Assembly (NCBI RefSeq): GCF_902498195.1
Contig: NZ_CABVIY010000001.1
Coordinates: 1,116,001 to 1,180,000, forward strand
Source of the DNA: Pseudomonas fluorescens
GTDB lineage: Bacteria > Pseudomonadota > Gammaproteobacteria > Pseudomonadales > Pseudomonadaceae
Direction: 5' to 3'
Length of the DNA: 64,000 nt
Each line of letters begins with the position of its first letter. Position 1 is the first letter of the stretch. Below the pieces are notes generated by a model. It saw nothing but the letters and a program-made list of their open reading frames with translations. It had not been told where the DNA came from and made no database searches. The position numbers and the translations under genes are program-made. Positions 35,098 through 42,763 of this stretch are shown in pieces.

Positions 35098-35946
35098 ATG
35101 AAAGTCGAACAATTGACCTGCAGCATCGGCGCGCAACTGATCGGCGTGAAGCTTGCCGATGCGATCCACGATGACGGTCTTTTCGCCGAGATTCGTGCCC
35201 AGTTGCTCCGGCATCGGGTGGTGTTCCTGCGCGACCAGGACCTCACTCGCGCCGAGCACGTGGCCTTCGCCCGGCGCTTTGGCGAACTGGAGGATCATCC
35301 GGTGGCCGGCAGCGATCCGGACCACCCAGGCCTGGTGCGTATCTACAAGAACCCGGACCAGCCGATGGACCGCTATGAGAACGCCTGGCACACCGATGCC
35401 ACCTGGCGCGAGGCGCCGCCGATGGGCTGTGTGCTGCGCTGCGTGGAGTGCCCGCCCGTGGGCGGCGACACCATGTGGGCCAACATGGTCGAGGCGTACG
35501 CGCGCCTGCCCGAAGACATCAAGCTGAAGATTGCCGACCTGCGCGCGCGCCACAGCATCGAAGCCAGTTTCGGCGCCGCCATGCCGATGGAAAAACGCCT
35601 GGCACTCAAGGCGATGTACCCGGATGCCGAGCACCCGGTGGTGCGCACCCACCCGGAAACCGGCGAGAAGGTGCTGTTCGTCAACGCCTTCACCACCCAT
35701 TTCAGCAACTACCACACCCCCGACCGGGTGCGCTTCGGCCAGGACGCCAATCCGGGTGCCAGTGAATTGCTGCGCTACCTGATCAGCCAGGCCTATATCC
35801 CGGAGTATCAAGTGCGCTGGCGCTGGAAGCCCAACAGCGTGGCCATCTGGGACAACCGCAGTACCCAGCACTATGCCGTCATGGATTACCCGCCGTGCCA
35901 TCGCAAGATGGAACGTGCCGGGATCATCGGTGACAAGACGTACTGA
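35098..35946 (+). CDS. TauD/TfdA family Fe(II)/2-oxoglutarate-dependent dioxygenase
   Basis: The protein has 282 residues. The iron site is H-x-D in AWHTDATWREAPP and the distal histidine in STQHYAVMDYP, with an arginine (CHRKMERAGI) for 2-oxoglutarate. Family members hydroxylate taurine, alkyl sulfonates, phenoxyacids or betaines; hydroxylation next to sulfur or nitrogen releases sulfite or amine. AAGGGAG precedes the start. It differs from TauD in context: no tauABC transporter is near. Together with BKACE, a Rieske protein and a putative sulfite exporter it suggests breakdown of a sulfonate or quaternary amine, substrate unknown. Confidence 0.92.
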   Translation: MKVEQLTCSIGAQLIGVKLADAIHDDGLFAEIRAQLLRHRVVFLRDQDLTRAEHVAFARRFGELEDHPVAGSDPDHPGLVRIYKNPDQPMDRYENAWHTDATWREAPPMGCVLRCVECPPVGGDTMWANMVEAYARLPEDIKLKIADLRARHSIEASFGAAMPMEKRLALKAMYPDAEHPVVRTHPETGEKVLFVNAFTTHFSNYHTPDRVRFGQDANPGASELLRYLISQAYIPEYQVRWRWKPNSVAIWDNRSTQHYAVMDYPPCHRKMERAGIIGDKTY

Positions 35947-36033
35947 TCGACCCCCTCTGCATTCGAACTCGTAAAAGCGCCCGCCGGGCAGGCTCCCGGC
36001 TGGCTGCAAAAACCATAAAAACAGGAGTAACCC

Positions 36034-37086
36034 ATGCAATTCTTCGACGATTCCCTGCACCCGGAAAACATGGAAAAGGTGGTCATCACCGTGGCCCCGT
36101 ACGGCCCGGAGTGGATGCCGGAAGATTTTCCCGAAGACATCCCGCTGACCATGGACGAACAGGTGCAGAAGGCGGTCGATTGCTACGAAGCGGGCGCCAC
36201 TGTCCTGCACCTGCATGTGCGTGAGCTGGACGGCAAGGGCTCCAAGCGCCTGTCCAAGTTCAACGAACTGATCGCCGGCGTGCGCGAAGCCGTGCCGGAC
36301 ATGATCATCCAGGTCGGCGGTTCGATTTCCTTTGCCCCTGAAGGCGAGGGTGAAGCGGCCAAATGGCTCTCGGACGATACCCGGCACATGCTCGCCGAGC
36401 TGACGCCGAAACCGGATCAGGTCACGGTGGCGATCAATACCACCCAGATGAACATCATGGAGCTGTTGTATCCGGAGTACCTCAAGGGCACTTCCCTGGA
36501 TAACCCGCTGGTCCATGCCGCCTACAGCGAAATGACCGTGCCGGCGGGCCCGGCCTGGGTGGCCGAGCACCTCAAACGCCTGATGGACAACAACATCCAG
36601 CCGCACTTCCAGCTGACCGGCATGCACGCCCTGGAAACCCTCGAACGCCTGGTGCGCCGTGGCGTCTACCAGGGCCCGCTGAACCTGACCTGGATCGGCA
36701 TCGGTGGCGGTTTCGACGGCCCGAACCCGTTCAACTTCTTCAACTTCATCCACCGCGCGCCGGACGGCTGCACCCTGACCTCCGAGTCGCTGCTCAAGAA
36801 CGTCATGCCGTTCAACACCATGTCGATGGCCATGGGGCTGCACCCGCGCGTGGGCAACGAAGACACTATTATTGATCACAAGGGCGATCGTTTCGGCTCG
36901 GTCGATCAGATCAGGCAAACCGTGCGCATCGCCCACGAACTGGGTCGCGACATCGCCACCGGCAAGGAAGCCCGTGAGATCTATCGCATCGGTGTGAAGT
37001 ACAACAGCATCGAAGAGACCCTGTTGGCCAACGGCATGGCCCCCAACCGCAAGGCCGGGCACAAGGGTGTGCCGCAGCGCGGCTGA
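36034..37086 (+). CDS. BKACE family 3-keto-5-aminohexanoate cleavage-type protein (DUF849)
   Basis: The protein has 350 residues. The Zn-binding H-x-H is seen in ATVLHLHVRE, and later GGFDGPNPFNFFNFI closes the barrel. Family enzymes condense a beta-keto acid with acetyl-CoA and cleave it to acetoacetate and a new CoA ester; known substrates include 3-keto-5-aminohexanoate and dehydrocarnitine. The chain is longer than the roughly 270-310 residues of characterised members, from insertions after residue 150. AGGAG lies nine bases before the start. Here it probably acts on a beta-keto acid formed after the dioxygenase step. Confidence 0.88.
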   Translation: MQFFDDSLHPENMEKVVITVAPYGPEWMPEDFPEDIPLTMDEQVQKAVDCYEAGATVLHLHVRELDGKGSKRLSKFNELIAGVREAVPDMIIQVGGSISFAPEGEGEAAKWLSDDTRHMLAELTPKPDQVTVAINTTQMNIMELLYPEYLKGTSLDNPLVHAAYSEMTVPAGPAWVAEHLKRLMDNNIQPHFQLTGMHALETLERLVRRGVYQGPLNLTWIGIGGGFDGPNPFNFFNFIHRAPDGCTLTSESLLKNVMPFNTMSMAMGLHPRVGNEDTIIDHKGDRFGSVDQIRQTVRIAHELGRDIATGKEAREIYRIGVKYNSIEETLLANGMAPNRKAGHKGVPQRG

Positions 37087-37105
37087 TCGCGGCTGCCCAC
37101 GGGAC

Positions 37106-37133
37106 GCAACGAGAGGCCGTGACCGCTCGTTGC
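37106..37133 (+). terminator. Stem-loop between BKACE and MFS genes
   Basis: GCAACGAG (37106-37113) pairs with CTCGTTGC (37126-37133). No T-run follows and the next gene has a strong ribosome site, so this is more likely a partial attenuator or processing site inside the operon than its end. Confidence 0.35.
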
Positions 37134-37184
37134 CACCCAAAAACGCTCGATAACAACAATAAAACAGAGAATCGAGGAGGCCCA

Positions 37185-38513
37185 ATGGCCTTTCACCCAA
37201 TCGCCGCAGACGATGATGACGGCGCCGTCGCTGTCGCGCGTCCGTATGCCTGGATCGTCTTTGCACTGACGTTCGGCCTGTTGATTTCCGATTACATGTC
37301 GCGCCAGGTGCTGAACGCAGTGTTTCCGATGCTCAAGGGTGAATGGGCCCTGAGCGACGGACAGCTGGGCCTGCTCAGCGGCATCGTCGCCCTGATGGTC
37401 GGCCTGCTGACCTTTCCGCTGTCCTTGCTGGCGGACCGTTTCGGCCGGGTCAAGAGCCTGGCGCTGATGGCCCTGCTGTGGAGCCTGGCCACGCTGGGCT
37501 GCGCGCTGGCGCAGGACTACCAGCAGATGTTCATGGCCCGGTTCATGGTCGGGGTCGGCGAAGCCGCGTACGGCAGCGTCGGCATCGCCGTGGTGATTTC
37601 GGTGTTTCCCAAACACATGCGGGCCACCCTGGCCAGTGCCTTCATGGCGGGCGGCATGTTTGGCTCGGTGTTGGGCATGGCACTGGGCGGGGCCATTGCC
37701 GCCAAGCTGGGCTGGCGCTGGTCGTTTGCCGGCATGTCACTGTTTGGCCTGGTGCTGGCGGCGCTGTATCCGCTGATCGTCAAGGAAGCCCGCATCGCTC
37801 CGCAGCGCGCATCTGCGGTGTTGAACAAGGCGACGGCGAAGGTCAGGCAGCCGTTGCGAACGCTGTTTGCCACGCGCTCGGTGATCGCGACCTACATCGG
37901 CAGCGGTTTGCAGCTGTTCGTGGGCGGCACCGTGATTGTATGGATGCCCAGCTACCTGAATCGTTATTACGAGATGGGCACGGACAAGGCCGGGGGCATG
38001 GCGGCGGTCATCGTGCTGTGCAGCGGCGTCGGCATGATTCTGTGCGGCATGCTCAGTGACCGTCTGTGTCGGCACTCGCCCCAGCGCAAGGTCGCGCTGG
38101 CCATCGCTTTTTGCCTGGGCAGTTGCCTGTTGCTGTCGGCGGCCTTCGCCTTGCAGGCGGGTCCCGTGCAACTGGCGCTGATTTGCCTGGGCATGCTGAT
38201 AGCCACTGGCACCACCGGCCCCGCCGGGGCAATGGTTGCCAACCTGACCCACTACTCGGTGCATGGCACGGCCTTCGCCACCCTGACCCTGGTCAACAAC
38301 ATGCTCGGGCTTGCACCCGGACCGTTTATCACCGGCAAGGTGTCCGACCTCATCGGTTTGCATGCCGCGTTCCAGCTGGTGCCACTGGTCAGCCTCGCGG
38401 CAGCGGCGGTGTTCTTTTATGCCCGGTGTCATTACCACAAGGACATCGCCCGGCTCAGGGGTGAGCAGGTCAATGACCCGATGAGTGAATCTGCAATAGA
38501 GGTGAAGCTGTGA
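37185..38513 (+). CDS. MFS transporter (organic anion type)
   Basis: The protein has 442 residues from ATG 37185, which has AGGAGG five bases upstream; the in-frame ATG at 37119 has none. Twelve helices are expected. SDYMSRQVLNAVFPML after helix 1 and LLADRFGRVKSLAL (motif A) are typical of the anion:cation symporter-like group that takes up organic acids. It probably imports the substrate of the operon. Its stop overlaps the next gene by four bases. Confidence 0.88.
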   Translation: MAFHPIAADDDDGAVAVARPYAWIVFALTFGLLISDYMSRQVLNAVFPMLKGEWALSDGQLGLLSGIVALMVGLLTFPLSLLADRFGRVKSLALMALLWSLATLGCALAQDYQQMFMARFMVGVGEAAYGSVGIAVVISVFPKHMRATLASAFMAGGMFGSVLGMALGGAIAAKLGWRWSFAGMSLFGLVLAALYPLIVKEARIAPQRASAVLNKATAKVRQPLRTLFATRSVIATYIGSGLQLFVGGTVIVWMPSYLNRYYEMGTDKAGGMAAVIVLCSGVGMILCGMLSDRLCRHSPQRKVALAIAFCLGSCLLLSAAFALQAGPVQLALICLGMLIATGTTGPAGAMVANLTHYSVHGTAFATLTLVNNMLGLAPGPFITGKVSDLIGLHAAFQLVPLVSLAAAAVFFYARCHYHKDIARLRGEQVNDPMSESAIEVKL

Positions 38514-39172
38514 GTCGTCGTTTACGTATCGATGTGTTTTTCGATTTTATCTGCCCCTGGTGCCTGATCGGCAAGCGCCAGCTGGAGCATGCCCAGGTGC
38601 AGTTGCGCAGTCGTCACCCGGATGTGCAGATCACCACGATGTGGCACGGCGTGCAGTTGCTGCCGCAGATACCGGTGCAGGGTGAATCCTTTGCTGATTT
38701 CTACCGCAAGCGCCTGGGCAATGCCGACGCCGTGACCATGCGCCAGGCACAGGTCCAGCAGGCGGCCGCGGCGGTCGGGCTGACCATCGACCTGAGCAAC
38801 ATCGCGACGATGCCCAACACCGCGGACGCCCATCGCTTGCTGGAACGGGTCAGTGCACAGGGAAATGCGGTTCAGTGCGATACGTTGCTCGAACGCCTGT
38901 TCGCCGCGTATTTCCAGAAGGGTGAAGACCTGGGATGTCGTGTAACCCTGCTCGCGATCGCCCGCTCTTGTGGCATCGATCCAGAGGTCGTCGCCGATTG
39001 CCTGAAGGGCGATGCCACGCCCTTTGACGGTTTCCCCGGTGGCACCAGTGGCGTGCCGAGTTTTCAGTTCGATCGCCGCATGACGGTGGTCGGGGCGCAA
39101 CCGGCCCAGGCGCTTCTGGTGGCGATGAACGAAGCCCTCAAGGAACGTGACCGCGAGCGGCAATCGGTATGA
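38510..39172 (+). CDS. DsbA-family thioredoxin-fold oxidoreductase (FrnE/2-hydroxychromene-2-carboxylate isomerase type)
   Basis: The protein has 220 residues and starts with GTG 38510, forced by the GTGA overlap with the MFS gene and GAGGTGAAG ahead of it. C-P-W-C occurs in DFICPWCLIGKRQLE near the N-terminus, and GTSGVPSFQFD gives the cis-proline loop. There is no signal peptide, so it acts in the cytoplasm, unlike DsbA itself. FrnE-like members act in polyketide oxidation or as thiol oxidoreductases. Its task in this operon is not clear; handling a thiol or glutathione conjugate is one option. Confidence 0.85.
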   Translation: MSRRLRIDVFFDFICPWCLIGKRQLEHAQVQLRSRHPDVQITTMWHGVQLLPQIPVQGESFADFYRKRLGNADAVTMRQAQVQQAAAAVGLTIDLSNIATMPNTADAHRLLERVSAQGNAVQCDTLLERLFAAYFQKGEDLGCRVTLLAIARSCGIDPEVVADCLKGDATPFDGFPGGTSGVPSFQFDRRMTVVGAQPAQALLVAMNEALKERDRERQSV

Positions 39173-39495
39173 CCCGGCGCATTCCCGTGCCGGCCGCGAA
39201 ACATCCGCAGGCCGGTGGCCGGGCGCTGTTCGAATTCGAAGACAAGAGCCTGGCGTTGTTCAACGTCGACGGTGAGCTGTACGTGATTGACGACAGCTGT
39301 CCGCACCAGGGCGCCTCGCTGTGTGGCGGGCGCCTGGACGGCAGGGTGATCCAGTGTTGCGCCCATGGCCTGCGTTTCGACCTGCGCAGCGGTTACCTGC
39401 TCAATTCCAGCCTGGTGAAAGTCAACAACTACCCGGTCGAGATCATCGACGACCAGGCGTTTATCGTCATCGCTTCAGAGGAGTCCGCGCCATGA
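39169..39495 (+). CDS. Rieske [2Fe-2S] protein
   Basis: The protein has 108 residues. The Rieske ligands are C-x-H in SCPHQGASLCGG and C-x2-H in QCCAHGLRFD. It has no membrane anchor, so it resembles the small soluble ferredoxins of ring-hydroxylating and carnitine-type oxygenases. No Rieske oxygenase large subunit or reductase lies in the operon, so its partner is unknown. It overlaps both neighbours by ATGA and is therefore tightly coupled to them. Confidence 0.9.
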   Translation: MTRRIPVPAAKHPQAGGRALFEFEDKSLALFNVDGELYVIDDSCPHQGASLCGGRLDGRVIQCCAHGLRFDLRSGYLLNSSLVKVNNYPVEIIDDQAFIVIASEESAP

Positions 39496-40502
39496 GCGCC
39501 CTTGCTCTCACCCGTATCCACAGTCGCACGCGCGAACTGGCGCCGGGGTTCATCGTCAGCCTGATCGTGGCCGCCGCCGCATCGTTTTTGTCCGAGCACT
39601 ACGGTGCGCCGGTCATGCTGTTCGCCCTGTTGCTGGGCATGGCCCTGAATTTTCTTGCCGATGACGGCCCGTGCAAGGCCGGTGTCGAGTTCACCGCCCG
39701 TACGGTGCTGCGCATTGGCGTGGCGCTGCTGGGCATGCGCATCACCCTGGAGCAGATGGCTGCGTTGGGCTGGAAGCCGATTGCGCTGGTGGTGATCCTG
39801 GTGGTGGTGACCATCGGCGTGTCGGTGATCGCGGCCAAGGCCCTGGGTTTTCAGCGCCTGTTCGGCATGCTCACCGGAGGCGCGACGGCCATTTGCGGCG
39901 CGTCGGCGGCGTTGGCGCTGGCGGCGGCGCTGCCGAACCATCCGCAGAAAGAACGCGCGACCCTGTTCACCGTAATCGGCGTCTCGGCGCTGTCGACGAT
40001 GGCGATGATTGTCTACCCGATGATCGCCAACTGGCTGCAGCTCTCGCCGCAACTGGCGGGGGTGTTTCTCGGCGCGACCATTCACGACGTGGCCCAGGTG
40101 GTGGGCGCGGGCTACAGCATGTCGACCGAGACCGGCGACACCGCCACGGTGGTCAAGCTGATGCGGGTTGCCATGCTGCTGCCGGTGATCGTCACCGCCG
40201 CCATGATCACCCGGATGCAGGGTGCCGACCCGACCGGCAAGCGCCCGCCGTTGTTGCCATGGTTTGCCGTCGGTTTCCTGGTGCTGGCGTGCATCAACAG
40301 CACCGGCTGGGTGGTCCCGGCGGTGCAGGGGGCGGTCAATGACCTGTCGCGCTGGTGCCTGGTGGTGTCCATCAGTGCACTGGGCATGAAGACCCGGCTC
40401 AAGGAGCTGGCGTCAGTGGGCATCAAACCGATTTTACTGATGGTGGGGGAGACGGTGTTCCTGGTGGTGCTGGTGTTGTTGTTGCTGCACTGGGGCGCTT
40501 GA
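39492..40502 (+). CDS. yeiH: YeiH/UPF0324 family putative sulfate (sulfite) exporter
   Basis: The protein has 336 residues from ATG 39492 (ATGA overlap with the Rieske gene). It has about ten helices; family motifs are LLLGMALNFLADD, GIALLGMR-like GVALLGMRITLEQ, GGATAICGASAALA and FLGATIHDVAQVVGAGYSM. Members next to sulfonate degradation genes are thought to export sulfite or sulfate set free from the carbon. Its presence at the end of the operon is the best argument that the substrate contains sulfur. YeiH proteins also occur outside sulfur pathways, so this is supportive only. Confidence 0.88.
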   Translation: MSALALTRIHSRTRELAPGFIVSLIVAAAASFLSEHYGAPVMLFALLLGMALNFLADDGPCKAGVEFTARTVLRIGVALLGMRITLEQMAALGWKPIALVVILVVVTIGVSVIAAKALGFQRLFGMLTGGATAICGASAALALAAALPNHPQKERATLFTVIGVSALSTMAMIVYPMIANWLQLSPQLAGVFLGATIHDVAQVVGAGYSMSTETGDTATVVKLMRVAMLLPVIVTAAMITRMQGADPTGKRPPLLPWFAVGFLVLACINSTGWVVPAVQGAVNDLSRWCLVVSISALGMKTRLKELASVGIKPILLMVGETVFLVVLVLLLLHWGA

Positions 40503-40569
40503 ACCCGCTTTCGGCTACGCCAAAGGGCAGGGCTGCATCACGGTGACTCCTGACGTGATGGGGCTGACG

Positions 40570-40594
40570 GCCGGTGCCAGAAACACCGGCTTTT
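40570..40594 (+). terminator. First terminator behind yeiH
   Basis: GCCGGTG (40570-40576) pairs with CACCGGC (40584-40590) and is followed by TTTT. It stands 68 bases after the yeiH stop. Confidence 0.75.
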
Positions 40595-40596
40595 CG

Positions 40597-40629
40597 CGGC
40601 GACTGTACCAGCAGTCGCCGTTTTTTTTT
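40597..40629 (+). terminator. Strong rho-independent terminator of the yeiH operon
   Basis: CGGCGACTG (40597-40605) pairs with CAGTCGCCG (40612-40620) over a six-base loop, followed directly by nine T. This is the clearest intrinsic terminator in the window and, with the hairpin just upstream, ends the operon that began at 34103. Confidence 0.93.
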
Positions 40630-40654
40630 GCGTGGTTGGTTGCTTTTTGACGGT

Positions 40655-40980
40655 GTACATATCCATTGCTGCGGTAACGGCGGCTAATGGTTTCGCCCTT
40701 ACGGCGAGTCCCTTTTGAAAAGCCCAAAAGGAACCAAAAGGCTCTTGCCCCACCACTCGGTGCCTCGCTAAGGCTCGGCATGCCCGAACGAAGGCATTGC
40801 TCCGTGGGTCGCCGCGATGGGCCATCCCTGGCCCAGCGCGGCTAAACCGGCGTCCTGCCGGTTTACCCACTGCGCAATGCCTGCGTTCGGCCAGCGTGGT
40901 TTAACGGGGCGCCCAGATCAAAATCAAAAGCCAGGCGAGGCGGCCTGACAGCCGACCTGGCTTTGGTTGGTGCCCCGACC
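40655..40980. repeat. Pseudomonas-type intergenic repeat unit
   Basis: The stretch begins GTACATATCCATTGCTGCGG and continues through TTTCGCCCTTACGGCGAG, a run with CCCAAAAGGAACCAAAAGGC, and an end with AAAGCCAGG (40927-40935) inverted as CCTGGCTTT (40956-40964). I recognise this as a non-coding repeat found in many places in fluorescent Pseudomonas genomes, from memory and not from a search. It codes for nothing convincing. Confidence 0.7.
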
Positions 40981-41088
40981 CCCTGTAGGAGCGAGCCTGC
41001 TCGCGATGGACGTCAACGATAACGCGGGCTGTCTGAATGATCGCGGTGTCTGGGCGTTTTTCGCGAGCAGGGCTCGCTCCTACAGGGG
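40981..41088. repeat. REP doublet (REPIN), copy 1 of a local duplication
   Basis: CCCTGTAGGAGCGAGCCTGC (from 40981) is inverted as GCAGGGCTCGCTCCTACAGG (to 41088), around a body with GGACGTCAACGATAACGCGG. Almost the same unit recurs at 41177-41279. Confidence 0.9.
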
Positions 41089-41176
41089 TACGTGTACATC
41101 CGTTAAATCAGGTCGGCTGTCACTCTGGCTGTTGCGGTGCTCGCCCCCTTGCGTAGGCACAGGCGGGTTGTTTCCA

Positions 41177-41279
41177 CTGTAGGAGCGAGCCCTGCTCGCG
41201 ATGGACGTCAACGATAACGCGGGCTGTCTGAATGATCGCGGTGTCTGGGCGTTTTTTGCGAGCAGGGCTCGCTCCTACA
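41177..41279. repeat. REP doublet (REPIN), copy 2 of a local duplication
   Basis: The unit repeats 40981-41088 nearly base for base, including the spacer between the arms (GGACGTCAACGATAACGCGG, TGTCTGAATGATCGCGGTGT). An 88-base stretch without gene separates the copies. Identity of the variable spacer points to recent local duplication rather than two independent insertions. Confidence 0.9.
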
Positions 41280-41290
41280 AGTGATTCGCT

Positions 41291-41338
41291 GTAAGAGCGA
41301 AACCCCGAGCCGCCGTTACCGCAGCAATGGATATGTAC
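41291..41338. repeat. Inverted partner of 40655-40703
   Basis: The stretch GTAAGAGCGAAACC...GGATATGTAC is the inverse of the start of the repeat unit at 40655, with a few changes near the centre. The two arms enclose about 590 bases with both REP doublets, just before the stop of the AraC gene at 41360. Confidence 0.8.
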
Positions 41339-41359
41339 TCAGTAAAAGACAATGGTGAA

Positions 41360-42409
41360 TCAGGAATCACTGCTGTCAGACAAGGCGGGCGGTGGCGTCG
41401 TTGGCCTGGGCTGTTTGTGCGAAGCACGCCAGGCCGCCGGTGGCATGCCGAACTGGCTGATGAACCAGCGGGTGAAGGAGCTGGCCATGGAGTAGCCGAG
41501 CATGTCGGCGATGCGGCCCAGCGTGTAGTTGGGGTTTTCCAGGTAGCGCAGCACCAGGTCGCGGCGCACGTCATTGATCAGGTCGTTGAAGGCGCAACCG
41601 TCGTCCTTGAGCCGGCGCTGCAGGGTGCGCACGTTCATGCCCTGGGTCTGGGCGATCTGCTCGATGGTGGCGCGGCCCATGGGCAACAGCAGGTAAATGG
41701 CCTTGCGCACCTCGAACAGCATCGAGGGGCCTTCGTGATTGAGCAACGAGTCGAGGTAGCTCTGGGCATAGCGCGCCATGGCCGGATCGGCATGGGGGTT
41801 GGTCATGTCGAGGCTGGCGTCGGAACAGACGATGCCGTTGAACTCACTGCCGAATTCCAGGGTGCAGCCAAACAGGCGGCGGTGCAGTTGCAGGTTGTCG
41901 GGTGGCTGGTGGGTGAAGTTGACGCTGTAGGGATGCCAGTGCGCGCCGAGCAGGGCCGCGCACAGGCGGAACATTACCCCGATGGCCAGTTCATTGGCTT
42001 GCCGGCAGGGCATGGGCGTCTCGGTCACCACCTCTTCGCGAATGATCACCATCTTGCCGGCCTCTTCAATGAAGATGGCCAGCGAATCGTTCATCAGATG
42101 CCGATAGTTCACCACCACCTGCAAGGCGTCGCGCAGCGTGCGCTGGTGGCTGAGCAACAGGCTGACTACGCCGAAGTCCGACAACTGGCGCGACTCGGCC
42201 ATGCTCAGGCCGAAGCTCTGGCAACCGCTGGCGGCCGCCGAGTCTTCCAGCAGCCGCACGGCGGCGTCGATGGGGATGCGCGTTTCAGGCGCCTGCAACT
42301 GGGCCTTGCTCAGGCCCACGGCCGCCAATTGATCGCGCGGGTTGAACGACAGGTATTGGGTGACCTCCAGGTAGTTGGTCAAGACGGCGGCGCGAACAAG
42401 CTTGGGCAT
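41360..42409 (-). CDS. AraC-family transcriptional regulator with arabinose-binding-like N-terminal domain
   Basis: The protein has 349 residues. Residues about 20-210 form the PF12625-type ligand domain seen in OruR/ArgR-like and esterase-associated regulators. The C-terminal part is a double helix-turn-helix: IAQTQGMNVRTLQRRLKD and IADMLGYSMASSFTRWFISQFG followed by PPAAWR. It diverges from the hydrolase-led cluster at 42764 and probably controls it as activator, responding to a small hydrophobic or acid ligand. Candidate direct-repeat operators lie at 42626-42673. Confidence 0.9.
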   Translation of the reverse strand: MPKLVRAAVLTNYLEVTQYLSFNPRDQLAAVGLSKAQLQAPETRIPIDAAVRLLEDSAAASGCQSFGLSMAESRQLSDFGVVSLLLSHQRTLRDALQVVVNYRHLMNDSLAIFIEEAGKMVIIREEVVTETPMPCRQANELAIGVMFRLCAALLGAHWHPYSVNFTHQPPDNLQLHRRLFGCTLEFGSEFNGIVCSDASLDMTNPHADPAMARYAQSYLDSLLNHEGPSMLFEVRKAIYLLLPMGRATIEQIAQTQGMNVRTLQRRLKDDGCAFNDLINDVRRDLVLRYLENPNYTLGRIADMLGYSMASSFTRWFISQFGMPPAAWRASHKQPRPTTPPPALSDSSDS

Positions 42410-42485
42410 GCGAAGGTCTTTCCTGGGCCGGTTGCGGTGGAAACAAGCGCGGCGACTATAGCCAGCACATCATCGGTTGAACAGT

Positions 42486-42501
42486 TGCCAATTCGTTGGC
42501 A
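42486..42501. promoter_or_regulatory. Perfect dyad near the araC-type promoter
   Basis: TGCCAA (42486-42491) and TTGGCA (42496-42501) flank TTCG, 77 bases upstream of the regulator start. It could be an autoregulatory operator. Confidence 0.35.
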
Positions 42502-42625
42502 GCGGTCGTTCCCGGCGCTCGCAAATCACCGTTCCCTGACGCCTTGGCTGACGCGTACCCATTGATTACAGCGGCCTGCAAGGCATCCGTGGGATTTCAT
42601 GACCAACGGTAGCACAGCGCTGGCC

Positions 42626-42673
42626 AGTGCCCATTTGTCATCAAAAGAAAAGTGCCTGACGTCCAATGAAAAG
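42626..42673 (+). promoter_or_regulatory. Direct-repeat operator candidate for the AraC regulator
   Basis: Two copies of AGTGCC-N4/5-GTC-N3/5-AAAAG lie at 42626-42647 and 42651-42673, 25 bases apart, that is on about the same helix face. AraC-type activators normally bind such direct repeats beside the -35 box. The downstream gene starts at 42764. The match to any known regulator was not tested. Confidence 0.45.
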
Positions 42674-42694
42674 CGCCCGGGGTGGGCGCTCTTT
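42672..42694 (+). terminator. Terminator-like hairpin ahead of the hydrolase gene
   Basis: AGCGCCC (42672-42678) pairs with GGGCGCT (42684-42690), followed by CTTTAAT. It lies 70 bases before the GTG start at 42764, so it may act as attenuator or end a short upstream transcript. Confidence 0.5.
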
Positions 42695-42763
42695 AATGTC
42701 ACACCTACAAGAAAGTGCTGACCACAGAGTCAGCCGGGTCACCGTGATAGCGAAGGTGTTGAC

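Noticed and set aside
35098..35946. Taurine dioxygenase TauD
   Set aside because: No tauABC transporter, and the BKACE/MFS/Rieske context does not fit simple taurine desulfonation.
35080..37266. 728-codon minus-strand frame across the dioxygenase and BKACE genes
   Set aside because: It spans two genes with intact catalytic motifs and the gap between them; a shadow frame.
40967..41182. 71-codon frame in the repeat island
   Set aside because: It is read through a REP doublet and has no ribosome site.
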